Positions 33,097 to 43,232 are shown, counted from the stretch's first letter. The stretch: 45,493 nucleotides of DNA from Thermococcaceae archaeon (GCA_030156945.1 JASGLT010000013.1:1-45493); one strand, 5' to 3'. Notes: generated from the letters alone by a model not told the origin. Made by a program: numbers and translations.

Positions 33097-33558
33097 TCAC
33101 CGGAGCACTTCAAAGACCTCCTCCAGATCTGGAAGCTCGCTTATCGGATAAACTTTGAAGAATGCTACCTTCCCTTCCTCGTCCACGAGGACGTTCGCCC
33201 TTTCCGAGATACCACTTTCTTCTCTGAAGATGCCGTAGAGCTTTGCAACAGCCCCTTGCGGCCAGAAGTCGCTTAGAATTCTCAGCCTCTTCAGCTCCAT
33301 GTGCTCTGCCCACGCCTTCTTGCTCGGCACTGGGTCAACGCTAATCCCGACCGGGACGACGTTAAGCTCCTCAAAGCGCTCGTAGTTCTCTTCTAAAGCT
33401 TTCATCTGCTTCTCGCAGACAGAAGTCCACGCAAGCGGGTGGAAGGAGAGGAGGACTTTCTTACCCCTGAAGTCGCTCAATCTAAAATCTTCACCGTTCT
33501 GATCCTTAAGGACAAAGTCCGGAGCCTTTTCACCAACTTTCACACTATCACACTCCAT
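33097..33558 (-). CDS. Peroxiredoxin (AhpC/TSA family, AhpE/BCP-like)
   Basis: This 153-residue thiol peroxidase has peroxidatic C48 in HPLAWTSVCEKQM (T45-xx-C48), preceded by VGEKAPDFVLKDQNGEDFRL. C3 is the only other cysteine, so a resolving partner would be external or that unusual N-terminal Cys. The longer frame adds a Phe-rich stretch and is unlikely; ATG 33558 is preferred although no ribosome site is evident. It lies 52 bases from the 2-oxoacid oxidoreductase beta gene. Two different peroxiredoxins therefore occur in this window. Confidence 0.9.
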   Translation of the reverse strand: MECDSVKVGEKAPDFVLKDQNGEDFRLSDFRGKKVLLSFHPLAWTSVCEKQMKALEENYERFEELNVVPVGISVDPVPSKKAWAEHMELKRLRILSDFWPQGAVAKLYGIFREESGISERANVLVDEEGKVAFFKVYPISELPDLEEVFEVLR

Positions 33559-33609
33559 TGGTTGATTGCATAACAAAGTCAGGAAAAAGAAAAAATCACT
33601 CATGCCTCT

Positions 33610-34494
33610 TCAAAGCTTCTTCCCCTCGAAGAACCTCTTCACCAGCTCGGGTTTCGGCCCGCGCTTCCAGAGCGGCGTTTTGTCCTTCTTGTAAGCTGGA
33701 ACCTGCTCCTCGAAGGTGGGCTTCTCGTGGATGTAGAATATTCCGAGCGGGAGGGGGTCGCTCTCCAAAGCCCTTCTGAAGGCAGCCTCCCTGTCGTAGG
33801 GGTCATGGTCGTCCATCCAGTAGGTGTGCTCCCTGTACCAGGCGTAGGTGTTCACCTTGTTGAAGCTCACACACGGATGGAGGATGTCCACTATGGCCAG
33901 GCCTTTGTGCTGGATGGCCTTCTTGATGATCTCGACGCTCTCCTTGAAGTAGCCCATGAAGGTTCTCGCCACGAAGGAAGCGTCGAGGGCAACTCCAAGG
34001 GCGACCGGGTTGAGGGGCTCCTCAAACACTCCCCACGGCTGGGTGGGGGTCTTCATGCCCTTCATGGTAGTTGGAGATGCCTGTCCCTTCGTCAATCCGT
34101 AAACCTGGTTGTCGTGGATGAGGACCGTTATGTCAGGGTTCCTCCTTATGGCGTGGAGCAGGTGGTTTCCGCCTTCAGCGTACATGTCGCCGTCTCCACC
34201 CTCCGCTATCACGGTAAGCTCTGGGTTGGATGCCTTAACGCCGGTGGCTATCGGAATAGCTCTCCCGTGGAGTGTGTGGTAGCCGTTGGCGTTGATGTAG
34301 TGAGGCATTTTTGCCGCCTGTCCAATACCGCTGATGATAGCAACCTGGTTGGGTCTCAGCCCGAGTTCAGCCAGTGTTGAGATGAGAATGTTCCTTATGC
34401 CGAAGTTGCCACATCCTGGGCACCATGCCACATCCTCACTTCCGGGCCTCTTCGGCTCGAAGAGCTCCCTCCCGGTGGGAAGCTGAACGTTCAT
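33610..34494 (-). CDS. 2-oxoacid:ferredoxin oxidoreductase, beta subunit
   Basis: This 294-residue subunit binds thiamine diphosphate and the iron-sulfur cluster. [11 protein letters not shown] near 24 supplies two cluster cysteines, [17 protein letters not shown] near 98 is the TPP/Mg site, and [15 protein letters not shown] near 205 brings another cysteine. It oxidatively decarboxylates a 2-oxoacid to the acyl-CoA while reducing ferredoxin. With the fused gamma-alpha subunit it makes the two-subunit (KorAB-like) type; 2-oxoglutarate is likely but not certain. Its ATG overlaps the alpha-subunit stop (ATGA). Confidence 0.93.
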   Translation of the reverse strand: MNVQLPTGRELFEPKRPGSEDVAWCPGCGNFGIRNILISTLAELGLRPNQVAIISGIGQAAKMPHYINANGYHTLHGRAIPIATGVKASNPELTVIAEGGDGDMYAEGGNHLLHAIRRNPDITVLIHDNQVYGLTKGQASPTTMKGMKTPTQPWGVFEEPLNPVALGVALDASFVARTFMGYFKESVEIIKKAIQHKGLAIVDILHPCVSFNKVNTYAWYREHTYWMDDHDPYDREAAFRRALESDPLPLGIFYIHEKPTFEEQVPAYKKDKTPLWKRGPKPELVKRFFEGKKL

Positions 34495-36203
34495 TCTATC
34501 ACCCCCTTGAGGCCCTCAAGAACCTCTTCAACCGAGAACGGCCTCCCATCGTACTTCAGAATCTTGTGGTGCACCTCAATGCCGAACTCCTTCCTGAGGA
34601 GCTCCGCGAACTGGCCGGTGATGTTGTTCTCCACATCGATAAGGACTTTGCCCTCGAAGAACTTCCTGGTTTCTGGGTTGAGCGGGTAGACCCAGCTGAA
34701 GTGGAGCAGCGCTACATCCTCCCTTCCGAGCTTCTCGAGGGCCTCTTCAACGACGTGGAGCGTTGAGCCCCAGGCTATGACGAGGTATTTGGCCTTCTCG
34801 CTCCCTATGAGCTTCGGCAGGGGAGCGTCCTTCTTTATGGTCTCAAGCTTCCTGATGGCTCTCTTCTCCTGCATCTTTATGGTTAGCTCGGCATCCTCGG
34901 TTATGTCTCCCCACTCGTCGTGCTCGTTTCCGTTGGCTATCACCACATCCTCGCCGTAGCCCGGAACCGCCCTTGGAGAGATTCCGTCCTCTGTAAGCTC
35001 GTACCTTCTGTAACCGGGCTTCGCCTCGACGATGTGGCGCTCGAACTTTACCTTCTCCACATCTGGAGCCGGGAGATTGTAGTAAGTGTCAACGAAGTAC
35101 TGATCGGTGAGAATTATCACGGGAACCTGGTATTTGTCCGCCAAATTGAATGCCTCGGCAGTTAGATAGAACGCCTCCTCAAGGCTTCCGGGGGCGAGGA
35201 TTATCCTCGGGAAGTCCCCGTGGCCGGCGTAAAGTACTAAGTTTAGGTCGCCCTGCATCGTCCTCGTTGGTAAACCTGTGGCCGGTCCAGGCCTCTGCGC
35301 TAAGTGCACAACAACCGGGTTCTCAGCCATTCCGGCTAAGCTTATCGCCTCGCTCATCAACGCGAAGCCGCCGCCGGAAGTGCTCACCATTGCCCTCGCC
35401 CCGGCGAACCAAGCTCCGAGGGCCATGTTTACGGCCGCTATCTCATCCTCGACCTGCTCGACGATTATCCCAAACTCTTCCGCGTGCTGCGCCGCGAATG
35501 TGGAAACTCCCGTTGATGGGCTCATGGGGTAGAAGCTCAGGAAGTTCATACCCCCAGCGAAGGCGCCTATTCCCACCGCCTCCGTTCCGGTAAGTAGTAC
35601 CTCATCCTTGACTTTCTCGTCTCTCTCAACCTCGACCCTGATAGTCCCTTCATCGCAGAGCTTTACTCCCAGCTCGTAGCCCTTCTTAGCGGCCTCTATG
35701 TTCTTCTTTACGACGTTCTCCCCTTTGCTTCCAAAGCGCTTACTTATGTACTCCTCAACGGCCTCAAAGTCGCCGTGGAAGAGGCCCACTATAAGACCTG
35801 CAGCGGTTGTATTGAGGTAGAGCTGACTGCCGACTTCCATGGCCATCTTCGTGAGCGGGACTTCGACGAGATTTATTTTGTCCAAAAACTCCTCCTCGAC
35901 GTTTTCTTTCTCCCCCAAAACGACGGTGTTTTCTCCGAGCCTGTCCTTAACCCAGCTCAGGGTGCCTTTCTTGAAGGGCACGAGGATGTCTATCCTCTTC
36001 ACGAAGGCCCTGACGCGCTTTGAAGAAACCCTAATCTCAGTCGTGTTTATCCCGCCCCTGACACGGGACATGTACTCCTTGTTCGCATAGACGTGGTAGC
36101 CGGACTTCTTGAGGGCGTAGGTGAGGATTGCCTCCACCGTCTGGACGCCCTGCCCGGCTGCTCCGCCGAGAACTATGGAGACGTCTTCCTTAAACTCAAC
36201 CAT
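34491..36203 (-). CDS. 2-oxoacid:ferredoxin oxidoreductase, fused gamma-alpha subunit
   Basis: In this 570-residue subunit, residues 1-185 are the gamma domain ([32 protein letters not shown]). The alpha pyrimidine-binding domain follows ([13 protein letters not shown] near 206, [10 protein letters not shown] near 230, [15 protein letters not shown] near 250, RTMQGDLNL near 315), then the alpha C-terminal domain. The gamma-alpha fusion marks the two-subunit class. It lies upstream of the beta gene with a 4-base overlap. The promoter region at 36205-36290 has a TATA-like CCTTATGATG and TTCGACTTTCGAC. Confidence 0.93.
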   Translation of the reverse strand: MVEFKEDVSIVLGGAAGQGVQTVEAILTYALKKSGYHVYANKEYMSRVRGGINTTEIRVSSKRVRAFVKRIDILVPFKKGTLSWVKDRLGENTVVLGEKENVEEEFLDKINLVEVPLTKMAMEVGSQLYLNTTAAGLIVGLFHGDFEAVEEYISKRFGSKGENVVKKNIEAAKKGYELGVKLCDEGTIRVEVERDEKVKDEVLLTGTEAVGIGAFAGGMNFLSFYPMSPSTGVSTFAAQHAEEFGIIVEQVEDEIAAVNMALGAWFAGARAMVSTSGGGFALMSEAISLAGMAENPVVVHLAQRPGPATGLPTRTMQGDLNLVLYAGHGDFPRIILAPGSLEEAFYLTAEAFNLADKYQVPVIILTDQYFVDTYYNLPAPDVEKVKFERHIVEAKPGYRRYELTEDGISPRAVPGYGEDVVIANGNEHDEWGDITEDAELTIKMQEKRAIRKLETIKKDAPLPKLIGSEKAKYLVIAWGSTLHVVEEALEKLGREDVALLHFSWVYPLNPETRKFFEGKVLIDVENNITGQFAELLRKEFGIEVHHKILKYDGRPFSVEEVLEGLKGVIE

Positions 36204-36297
36204 ATCACATCACTTCCAGTTAAGTTCGACTTTCGACATCATAAGGTTTGTGAATTAGGTTTATATAATTTTCTTTTGCGAACCGAAAATAGTGGGT

Positions 36298-36888
36298 TTA
36301 CCCCGCGGGGACTCCCACGGGGAAGATGTAGAGCGGCTCTCCGGGGACTTTGAGGAGCTTTTTAACCTCCTCGTCAATGAAAGCTCCAACGGCAACGGTT
36401 CCAAGTCCCAAAGCAGTGGCCTGGAGGTAGATGTTCTGCCCCATGTGGCCGGAATCTATGTGCACGTACCTGTATCCCCTTTCTCCATACCTCCTCGTCG
36501 TCCTCTCGTAGTGGGCAACAATGATGATATTTATCGGCGCGGTTTCCACGTGCCTCTGACCCAAACAGGCCTTTGCAAGGGGTTTGTTTATGTCGCCTTC
36601 CCTCACGAGCTCAATGGCATGTGCTTCCCCGTCGTAGTGGTAGAGGCCGGGCTTAAGGCCTTCTACCTTCGAAACAGCAAGGTAGACCTCGAAGGGGTAG
36701 CAGGCGCCAGCGCTTGGAGAAGTCCTCTTGCCCCAGGCGTTCATTCCGTAGGCCGCCCAGAGAAGCTGGGAGAGCATCTCAAGCGTTAGCGGCTCCTCCC
36801 TGTACTTCCTAACGCTCTTCCTCAGGTTTATGGCCTCCTCAACACTCATCTCTCCCTTAAGCCTTGGAGCCGGAAGTTCGACCCTCAT
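36298..36888 (-). CDS. SagB-type nitroreductase-family oxidoreductase
   Basis: This 196-residue FMN-dependent enzyme has LRKSVRKYREEPLTLEMLSQLLWAAYG near 22-48, SPSAGACYPFEVYLAV near 56, HIDSGHMGQNIYLQATALGLGTVAVGAF near 140 and a closing PVGVPAG, typical of SagB/ThcOx-type proteins and stand-alone archaeal relatives. No cyclodehydratase or peptide precursor gene is nearby, so a peptide-azole role is not supported; a general flavin reductase is as likely. ATG 36888 is preferred; the ribosome site GGGATG is weak. It lies 55 bases beyond the gapN stop on the same strand. Confidence 0.87.
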   Translation of the reverse strand: MRVELPAPRLKGEMSVEEAINLRKSVRKYREEPLTLEMLSQLLWAAYGMNAWGKRTSPSAGACYPFEVYLAVSKVEGLKPGLYHYDGEAHAIELVREGDINKPLAKACLGQRHVETAPINIIIVAHYERTTRRYGERGYRYVHIDSGHMGQNIYLQATALGLGTVAVGAFIDEEVKKLLKVPGEPLYIFPVGVPAG

Positions 36889-36943
36889 GGCGCATCCCAA
36901 ATTAATGAAGGTGTTTTCATTGATTAAGGTTTCCCACGGGAGG

Positions 36944-38464
36944 TCATAGGTACTCCCAAACCCCGGAACCCCTGAAGTTGTGGACGATGCTCTTGGTCGT
37001 TGTCAGTTGCATCACGGAGTACCCTATGCCTTCCCTTCCGACGCCACTGTCCTTGACGCCGCCGAAGGGGTAGTAGCCTATCCCGTGCCTCGGGTACTCG
37101 TTGATGAAGACGCTCCCGACTTCGAGCCTCCTTGCGACCTTCCTTGCTCTCCTCTCGCAGGAGGAAAACACCGCCGCATCAAGTCCGAAGCGGGATGAGT
37201 TGGCTATATCAACTGCCTCGTCTTCATCCTTTACTTTTACCATGAGCGTTAATGGGCCAAACACGTCCTCCTGGAAGGCTCTGAGCTCGGGCAAGGTTTC
37301 TTTATCTGCCTCAAGGAGGAGTGGCCACACATAGTTGCCTTCTCTCCTGAACTCAGTCAAAGGTCTCGCTCCCTTATCGACGGCGTCTCTGTAAACCTCC
37401 TCAATATAGTTGGCTGACTTCTCATCGATCAGCGGCCCCATCACGGCGTTCTCATCTTCCAAGGGATTTTTGGGTTCTATGCTTCTCAGTTTCTCGAGGA
37501 CTTTTGCCTTTAGCTCTTCGTAGATTTCTTCCTGCGCGAGAATGAGCCTTATCGCGTCGCACCTCTGGCCGGAGTAGCTCACCATCCCCTTGACAATCTT
37601 TTCACTCGCGAGCTCAAGGTCTGCATCATCGAGAACTATAGCGGGATCTTTGCCGCCAAGCTCAAGGTGATACGCCTTTATGCCGCCGGTCTTTACGATG
37701 TGCTCCCCCACCTCGGTGCTTCCCGTGAAGGTTATCGCCCCAATCCTCCTGTCGGCGACAACGGTGTCCATGAGTTTCCCCGGTATCGTGAGGAGCTGGA
37801 GGCTCTCCTTTGGAAATCCTGCCTCTTCAAGAACCCTCGTGAACAGTATTGCGGCTATGGGGTCGGCCGATGCCGGCTTTAAAAGAACCGCGTTGCCCGC
37901 CAGCAGTGAGGGGATTACCTTTGCCGCGGGAATGAAGAGCGGGTAGTTGAAAGGCCCTATGGCAAGCACAACTCCGTAGGGTTCCCTCTTTACAATCCCC
38001 TCGCTCTCAAGGGTCTCCTCGCTCCAGTCTCCCGGAATGTAGTCGCCGAGCATGATCCTCGACTCGAAGGTGGTCTTTTCAAGCCTCTCTATCGTTGCCT
38101 TCGTCTCGCCGGCGGCGTTGGACTTGGACTTGCCCGCGTCGAGAATCAAAACCTTAACGAAGTCGTCGAAGGCCTCTCTCATAATCCCGGCCGCTCTGAG
38201 AAAGCTGGCTATCCTCTTCTCCCCCGGATAGTTCCTAATCTCCATCCTGCCCCTATTGTGGGCCGAGCTTATGGCTTCCTCAACCTGCTCCTTTGAAAGC
38301 ACGCTCACCCTCGCTATTACCCTTCCGTCTATGGGGCTTTTCACCTCGGCAAACCGCTCGCCAAAGACCCATCTGCCTGAAACGAAGGTCTTGAACTCAG
38401 GAATCCCGTCGTCTCCGAGGCGGTATATCTCATCAAAAACTGGATGCTGGACAAACTTGTCCAT
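36944..38464 (-). CDS. gapN: Non-phosphorylating glyceraldehyde-3-phosphate dehydrogenase (GAPN)
   Basis: This 506-residue aldehyde dehydrogenase has the N-terminal oligomerisation strand, IGPFNYPLFIPAAKVIPSLLAGN near 168 (catalytic Asn), FTGSTEVGEHI near 245, LELGGKDPAIVL with catalytic Glu near 268, SGQRCDAIRL with catalytic Cys near 303, and YPFGGVKDSGVGREG near 470. In Thermococcales this ALDH branch is NADP-dependent GAPN, which oxidises glyceraldehyde-3-phosphate to 3-phosphoglycerate in the modified Embden-Meyerhof pathway. Assignment among ALDH paralogues is from overall resemblance. A TATA-like AGGTTTAAATA lies upstream, divergent from msrAB. Confidence 0.85.
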   Translation of the reverse strand: MDKFVQHPVFDEIYRLGDDGIPEFKTFVSGRWVFGERFAEVKSPIDGRVIARVSVLSKEQVEEAISSAHNRGRMEIRNYPGEKRIASFLRAAGIMREAFDDFVKVLILDAGKSKSNAAGETKATIERLEKTTFESRIMLGDYIPGDWSEETLESEGIVKREPYGVVLAIGPFNYPLFIPAAKVIPSLLAGNAVLLKPASADPIAAILFTRVLEEAGFPKESLQLLTIPGKLMDTVVADRRIGAITFTGSTEVGEHIVKTGGIKAYHLELGGKDPAIVLDDADLELASEKIVKGMVSYSGQRCDAIRLILAQEEIYEELKAKVLEKLRSIEPKNPLEDENAVMGPLIDEKSANYIEEVYRDAVDKGARPLTEFRREGNYVWPLLLEADKETLPELRAFQEDVFGPLTLMVKVKDEDEAVDIANSSRFGLDAAVFSSCERRARKVARRLEVGSVFINEYPRHGIGYYPFGGVKDSGVGREGIGYSVMQLTTTKSIVHNFRGSGVWEYL

Positions 38465-38538
38465 GGTTACTCACCAACATATAACAATGCCCAAAGCTAT
38501 TTAAACCTTTCTCACCACTGGTGATACGGTGGTGGGTT

Positions 38539-39537
38539 ATGAAAGAGACTGCAATATTCGCCGGAGGCTGCTTCTGGTGTATGGAGGAGGCCTTTGAGAG
38601 GCTCCCCGGAGTGATTGAAGCAATATCTGGCTACACAGGCGGCTGGGTGGAAAATCCAACCTACGAGCTCGTCTCAACAGGTGAAACCGGCCACAGAGAG
38701 GCGGTTAAGGTTATCTACGATCCATCAAAAATCTCCTACGAGCGCCTTCTGGAGGTCTTCTGGAGGAATATAGACCCAACAGATCCAGGCGGCCAGTTCG
38801 CCGACAGGGGTGAGCAGTACAAGACAGCTATATTCTACCTCAATGAGGAGCAGAGGAAGCTCGCTGAGGAATCGAAGAGAAGGTTAGAGCTTTCGGGAAT
38901 ATTCAACGAGCCAATAGTCACAGAGATTCTTCCGGCGAAGAAGTTTTATCCGGCCGAAGACTACCACCAGGGCTACTTCTTCCGCTTTGAGACGAACTAC
39001 AAAGGCTACAAGCTCTACTCCGGAAGGCTGGGCTTTATAAAGTCCATTTGGGAGAAAAACCGGCATTTCCGCCTCTTCCCTGAGAGAGAGCGCTACTGGG
39101 TCGGCTACCTAAAGCCAAGCGATGCAGAGCTTAAACGCCTGCTAAATCCCCTCCAGTACAGGGTTACACAGCTCGGCGATACGGAAGAGCCGTTCCACAA
39201 CGAGTACTGGGACAACCACGAGGAAGGAATATACGTTGATGTTGTCTCGGGCGAGCCTCTTTTCAGCTCGCTCGACAAGTACGACTCCGGAACCGGATGG
39301 CCGAGCTTCACAAAGCCCCTTGAGAAGTGGGCCGTCGTTGAGGCTGAAGAGTGCGAGGGCTTCCTCTGCGGGCGAGAGCTAAGGAGCCGCTTTGCGGGTT
39401 CCCACCTCGGCCACGTCTTTGATGACCCCACGCCAACGGGAAAGCGCTACTGCATAAACTCCGCGGCACTCCGCTTTATTCCGAGGGATGAACTCAGGAG
39501 ATACGGCTACATCGCCTACGAGGAGATTTTTAAATAG
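38539..39537 (+). CDS. msrAB: Fused methionine sulfoxide reductase MsrA-MsrB
   Basis: This 332-residue repair enzyme reduces both S- and R-methionine sulfoxide. The MsrA domain (1-170) has catalytic Cys in [12 protein letters not shown] near 11. The MsrB domain (about 195-332) has [13 protein letters not shown] near 250, [10 protein letters not shown] near 293 and catalytic Cys in [12 protein letters not shown] near 312. The structural zinc CxxC pairs of many MsrB enzymes are not seen. Gene fusion MsrA-MsrB is known from Thermococcus kodakarensis. ATG 38539 follows GGTGGTGGG. It shares a divergent TATA region with gapN. Confidence 0.95.
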   Translation: MKETAIFAGGCFWCMEEAFERLPGVIEAISGYTGGWVENPTYELVSTGETGHREAVKVIYDPSKISYERLLEVFWRNIDPTDPGGQFADRGEQYKTAIFYLNEEQRKLAEESKRRLELSGIFNEPIVTEILPAKKFYPAEDYHQGYFFRFETNYKGYKLYSGRLGFIKSIWEKNRHFRLFPERERYWVGYLKPSDAELKRLLNPLQYRVTQLGDTEEPFHNEYWDNHEEGIYVDVVSGEPLFSSLDKYDSGTGWPSFTKPLEKWAVVEAEECEGFLCGRELRSRFAGSHLGHVFDDPTPTGKRYCINSAALRFIPRDELRRYGYIAYEEIFK

Positions 39538-39563
39538 TCATCCCGAGACGTTGGTGAAGGCCT

Positions 39564-39986
39564 ATGGGGGCAGTGATAAGAGGGAGAGACCGGGAGTTTC
39601 CAGTCAAGGGGGATTCCTGGTACTTAGTCGTCTATTTTAACGAAAGCCTTCAGTATCTCTCTATCCCGTCTTCCAGCGAGAAGGACCTTGAAAGGCTCGC
39701 TCTCGTGAGATTCCTCTTCGAACTGTCTGGGGTTCCACACATAATTCTTGGTATCGCCAGGGAAGGTGTTTATGAACTCGGTGAGAGGTTTTTCGAGCGG
39801 CTCAAGGAGGAACACGGCATAGACCCAAGCTCCCGGGCCGAGAAGGACGCGCTGAGCCTCATTGGCGAACTTGAAAAGATGGAGGAGTTCTATATGAGGC
39901 TCGGCTTCCTGGAAGACCTTGAAGAGGTCATGGAAATGAGAAACTCCGCGATGGAACTCCTTGAAAAGCTGAAAAATGGAAAGTGA
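39564..39986 (+). CDS. Conserved protein of unknown function
   Basis: This 140-residue soluble protein is mostly helical in its second half (ERFFERLKEEHGIDPSSRAEKDALSLIGELEKM), with a beta-rich start (SWYLVVYFNESLQYLSIP). No domain is recognised; it has no cysteine, signal or membrane segment. It follows msrAB by 26 bases on the same strand and is probably co-transcribed. GGTGAAGG precedes the ATG. Confidence 0.65.
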   Translation: MGAVIRGRDREFPVKGDSWYLVVYFNESLQYLSIPSSSEKDLERLALVRFLFELSGVPHIILGIAREGVYELGERFFERLKEEHGIDPSSRAEKDALSLIGELEKMEEFYMRLGFLEDLEEVMEMRNSAMELLEKLKNGK

Positions 39987-40031
39987 ACTAATTTCTGGTC
40001 CTTTTCTCTTCCAAAAGGCTCCTGCTCTGAA

Positions 40032-40208
40032 TCACTCGGCCGGGGCGTAGTAGCACCTCTTCGGTGAGATTATCTTTCCTTCCTTTTTGAGCTTCTTTAT
40101 TGCCTTGTCAACCTCCTTCTTATCGAGGCCAGCTAGCTCGGCTATTTCAGCAGACTTGAGCGGTCTGCCAGCTTCTTTGAGAACCTTGAAGACCAGCTCG
40201 ACACTCAT
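40032..40208 (-). CDS. Small winged-helix DNA-binding protein
   Basis: This 58-residue protein consists of one winged-helix/HTH domain: VFKVLKEAGRPLKSAEIAELAGLDKKEVDKAIKKLKKEGKI, followed by a wing ending RCYYAPAE. It has no effector domain. The strong site GGAGGTGAAG precedes ATG 40208. It is divergent from the ferritin-like gene at 40319 across a 110-base region with shared TATA (TTATAA) and GTTCGAAC palindrome, so local autoregulation is possible. Similar single-domain proteins serve as DNA-binding or RNA polymerase-associated factors. Confidence 0.8.
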   Translation of the reverse strand: MSVELVFKVLKEAGRPLKSAEIAELAGLDKKEVDKAIKKLKKEGKIISPKRCYYAPAE

Positions 40209-40246
40209 CTTCTTCACCTCCTAGGTTCGCATTTTGAAGTTTTAGG

Positions 40247-40254
40247 GTTCGAAC
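40247..40254. promoter_or_regulatory. GTTCGAAC palindrome in a divergent promoter
   Basis: This 8-base palindrome is directly followed by TTATAA (40256-40261), itself palindromic and usable as TATA box for either direction. On the minus side the palindrome lies just behind the TATA box. Similar words follow TATA boxes at 14330, 28060, 30460 and 36230. Confidence 0.35.
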
Positions 40255-40318
40255 TTATAAGGTTAACGTCCGAAAGGGTTAATAAGGACGGTGTTCAATA
40301 TAGTACCGGTGATTCTGC

Positions 40319-40843
40319 ATGGAAGTTACCGAGAAGGAAATCTTTGAGATTGCCGTGAACTCCGAGATCAGGGCCAAAGAAGCCTACGAAAAGCTTGCTT
40401 CTATGACCAAGAGCGACATCATAAGGGATGAACTTCTCTTCCTTGCCAAAGAGGAGGACAAGCACAGGGAGATAATAGAGAAGATGGCCGAGCGCTTTGC
40501 CTCCGAAGGGGGCGAGCCGAAGAAGATAGAGATCGAGGTCATGGGAGAGTTCAAGGTCATAGCTGAGAAGATGGCCGAGGCCATCAAGAAGCCAGATATC
40601 AACCTCGACGAGATATACGAGATAGCGATGCAGGCAGAGCTGGTGAGCGAGAAGCTCTACAAGGAGCTCGCCAACTACGCGAGCAACGAGAAGACCAAGC
40701 TCCTCCTTGAGATGCTCGCGGACATGGAGAGGAACCACTACAACATCCTCAAGAAGCAGTACGACTACATAATGCGCTATCCAGACATTTACAAGGAGGA
40801 GCTCTACGACCAGCTCATGAAGGACATAAACTTCAACTTCTAA
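40319..40843 (+). CDS. Ferritin-like diiron protein
   Basis: This 174-residue two-repeat helical protein shows E/ExxH motifs in each half: IAVNSEIRAKEAYEKLA with AKEEDKHREI, then IAMQAELVSEKLYKELA with ADMERNHYNIL. It belongs to the same family as the genes at 11596, 26797 and 43344, and is closest in its ending to 26797 (MExxHYxxLKxxY). It lacks a rubredoxin domain. GGTGAT precedes the ATG. It is divergent from the small winged-helix protein. A function in iron oxidation or peroxide protection is inferred from family. Confidence 0.86.
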   Translation: MEVTEKEIFEIAVNSEIRAKEAYEKLASMTKSDIIRDELLFLAKEEDKHREIIEKMAERFASEGGEPKKIEIEVMGEFKVIAEKMAEAIKKPDINLDEIYEIAMQAELVSEKLYKELANYASNEKTKLLLEMLADMERNHYNILKKQYDYIMRYPDIYKEELYDQLMKDINFNF

Positions 40844-40868
40844 GGCCCTTTGCCTTTTCTATTCTCTT

Positions 40869-42041
40869 TCAGGCTCTATTGTACCTTGCAAAGAAACCGT
40901 AGAATATCAGCGTTGCTACCACGTACAGCGTGGCAGTGGCGTAAAACGGATAGCTGAGCGAGATTGAGAAGAGCACTCCACCGATGTAGTTTCCTGCACC
41001 GCGCATGAATGTCGAGAACGCCCTCCTTATCCCGGCCGCGGTTGCTTTCTCCTCTGTCGTAAAGAAGCCCATCATGAAGGAGTCGTTTATCGGCCAGACG
41101 ATGTTCATGAGAATGGAGCGGACGATGTAGAGGAAGGCCGCCAGAAGGAAGACGTCAATTAGCGGGAAGGTAGCAAAGAGCAGGGCCGCAACGAGCTGGA
41201 AGGATGTTATGACGTTCACAGGCCCTATCTTCTCCACCAGCTTTGGAAGGCCGAAGGAGCCGAGACCCATGACAAGCTGCTGGAAGAAGAAGACACCGCT
41301 TATAGCCGCCAAAGTCTGGCCAAAGCGGATATTGAAGTACAGGCTCATGTAGGGGATCGTTATACCTGCCCCAAGCCCGATGAGGGCGCTTGGCAGGGAG
41401 AACTTCAGGATTTTGATTACAAGCTCTCTGTTCCAGTTTATCCTCGGGTTCTTCACGGGGACATCGTGGATGACGAGCAGGGCCGGGATCACCAGGGCGA
41501 ACTGGAGGAGTGCGAGCGAGATGACCAGACGGTAGGCTATTTCGGAGGTAAGCCCGAAGGTCTCGGTCAGAAAATCTGGAGCAAAGCCCGCTATGAGGAC
41601 TCCGATTGCGTTGAATATCGTCCCAAGGCCAAAACTGATCGAGAAGGCGTGGTGCCTGAGCTTTTCTCCAACCTCTTCGCTCAGGAGTGCAGAGAAGTTC
41701 GGCTGTCTGATTCCCATGTTAACACCAACGAGGAAAAATCCGAGGAGGAGAACGTATTTGTTAAGCGCAAGAACCTGGAAAAACCTCCCCATGAGGCCGA
41801 GGACTGCACCGAGAAGTAAGGTCTTTCTGTAGCCAAGTCTGAGGGAAATCTGGCCAGCTATAAGGAAGAACAGCCCGCCGGTAAAGGTCTGGACGGAGAA
41901 GAAGAGCCCCATTGAATCCATGCCGTAGCCGAGGGCGCGGAGGTAGAAGGGCATGATGAATATCGAGAACTGGAGGAACAGTTGACCCACTGCATTGGCC
42001 GCTATGAGTATCTTCGCGTCCCTTCCGTAACCGCTGAGCAT
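40869..42041 (-). CDS. Major facilitator superfamily transporter
   Basis: This 390-residue protein has about twelve transmembrane helices. The MFS loop motif between helices 2 and 3 reads GQISLRLGYRKTLLLGA near 63, and the second-half counterpart is at GLPKLVEKIGPVN near 262. IRQPNFSALLSEEVGEKLRHH near 112 marks the conserved loop between helices 4 and 5. Substrate is not predictable; drug or sugar export are both possible. It converges with the ferritin-like gene. Confidence 0.88.
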   Translation of the reverse strand: MLSGYGRDAKILIAANAVGQLFLQFSIFIMPFYLRALGYGMDSMGLFFSVQTFTGGLFFLIAGQISLRLGYRKTLLLGAVLGLMGRFFQVLALNKYVLLLGFFLVGVNMGIRQPNFSALLSEEVGEKLRHHAFSISFGLGTIFNAIGVLIAGFAPDFLTETFGLTSEIAYRLVISLALLQFALVIPALLVIHDVPVKNPRINWNRELVIKILKFSLPSALIGLGAGITIPYMSLYFNIRFGQTLAAISGVFFFQQLVMGLGSFGLPKLVEKIGPVNVITSFQLVAALLFATFPLIDVFLLAAFLYIVRSILMNIVWPINDSFMMGFFTTEEKATAAGIRRAFSTFMRGAGNYIGGVLFSISLSYPFYATATLYVVATLIFYGFFARYNRA

Positions 42042-42146
42042 GGTTGAAGTTCCTGTTGGTGCGTTTATAAGGTTATCGAAACGCTTCTCCCCGGCTGTGG
42101 CTGAATGGGGGGTTGAATCTTAAAAGGGCAAAAAAAGTTGGAACCC

Positions 42147-43232
42147 TCAAGCCCCGTAAAGCTCTTTTTTCAGCTCTTTCTCTATGGAAAACGCCCTTCT
42201 AATGTCCCCGATGACCACAGCTCCAACCAGCTTTCCGTCCTGGAAGAATGCCTTGGTGTACTCGTCGAGCCACTCGCCCTCTCCTTTCGTCTTTCCGATG
42301 ATCGCTATCGGCAGGTCGCCGAACTTGAAGACTGAGGAGCGGAGTTCAAAGGGATAGCGGTCTTCTTTCCCCCTCAAAAGGTTTGCTAGAACCTTCGCGT
42401 GGCCTGCGGCGGCCTTTGCAGTGCCGCAGATGATCCCGCTGTACTCTGCGCAGTCTCCAATGGCATAGACGTCCTCAGCGGATGTCCTGAAGTGGTCGTC
42501 TATTAGAATCCCTCTTCCCGTGTGTATGCCGCTCCTCCTCGCTATCTCGACGTTTGGGATGATTCCAATAGCACAGATTTTTACTTTCCCCTCAACGTAG
42601 CCCCTTGTTGTTAGAAGACCGTTCTCATCGGCCTTCAGGAGTTCCGCGCTGAGGTGGAACTCAACTCCAGATTCCTCCAGCCTTTCCCTTATCAGTCCGC
42701 TGAGCTCTTCGTCGAGGCCAAGAAAGGTCTCCCGCCTGTGGATCAGCTTGACGCCGTAGCCTGCCTTTGCGAGATTTCCGGCCAGTTCAAGACCTATGAA
42801 TCCGCCCCCAACGATCAAAGCCTCCCCGTGCTCCTCAAGCAGGGCCTTTATCCCCTCCGCGTCCTCGATACTCCTGAGTGTGAGGAGATGCTCCTTCCCC
42901 TCGACGGTAGGCTCCCTCGCTCTCGCTCCAGTGGCTATAACGAGGATATCATACGGGTATTCGCCCTTATCCGTGACGAGAACCTTCCTCGCCCTGTCTA
43001 TCAGTTTAGCCTCTTCGCCAAGCTTCAAGCTTATTCCTTTCCTCTCGTACCAGTCAAGGGAATACGTGAAGAGTTTTTCCCTTTCGATAAACCCCGCTAT
43101 GTAGTGGCTCAGCATGGGCTTTGAGTAGAATGGGACTTCTTCTCTCTCGACGATGAGTACTTCGTGCTCTCCGGACAGTTCTTTGGCAAGTTCAACACCG
43201 CCGGGGCCATTTCCGATGATAACGACTCTCAT
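42147..43232 (-). CDS. nror: NADH:rubredoxin oxidoreductase
   Basis: This 361-residue FAD enzyme passes electrons from NAD(P)H to rubredoxin. FAD motif IIGNGPGG at 4-11, [14 protein letters not shown] near 40, NAD motif [15 protein letters not shown] near 142, and the FAD-closing [12 protein letters not shown] near 270. It follows the Pyrococcus furiosus enzyme closely by eye ([29 protein letters not shown] region). It supplies the reducing power for superoxide reductase and rubrerythrin about 12 kb away. ATG 43232 follows GGTGTGGG. A TATA-like CCTTAAATAC lies about 30 bases before it. Confidence 0.93.
   Translation of the reverse strand: MRVVIIGNGPGGVELAKELSGEHEVLIVEREEVPFYSKPMLSHYIAGFIEREKLFTYSLDWYERKGISLKLGEEAKLIDRARKVLVTDKGEYPYDILVIATGARAREPTVEGKEHLLTLRSIEDAEGIKALLEEHGEALIVGGGFIGLELAGNLAKAGYGVKLIHRRETFLGLDEELSGLIRERLEESGVEFHLSAELLKADENGLLTTRGYVEGKVKICAIGIIPNVEIARRSGIHTGRGILIDDHFRTSAEDVYAIGDCAEYSGIICGTAKAAAGHAKVLANLLRGKEDRYPFELRSSVFKFGDLPIAIIGKTKGEGEWLDEYTKAFFQDGKLVGAVVIGDIRRAFSIEKELKKELYGA

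Noticed and set aside
36298-36888. Azole-peptide (thiazole/oxazole) biosynthesis gene
   Set aside because: Although SagB-like, there is no cyclodehydratase, docking protein or precursor peptide nearby.
40230-40262. SurR binding site
   Set aside because: The words have GTT-n2-AAC spacing and lack the GTTn3AACn5GTT arrangement.
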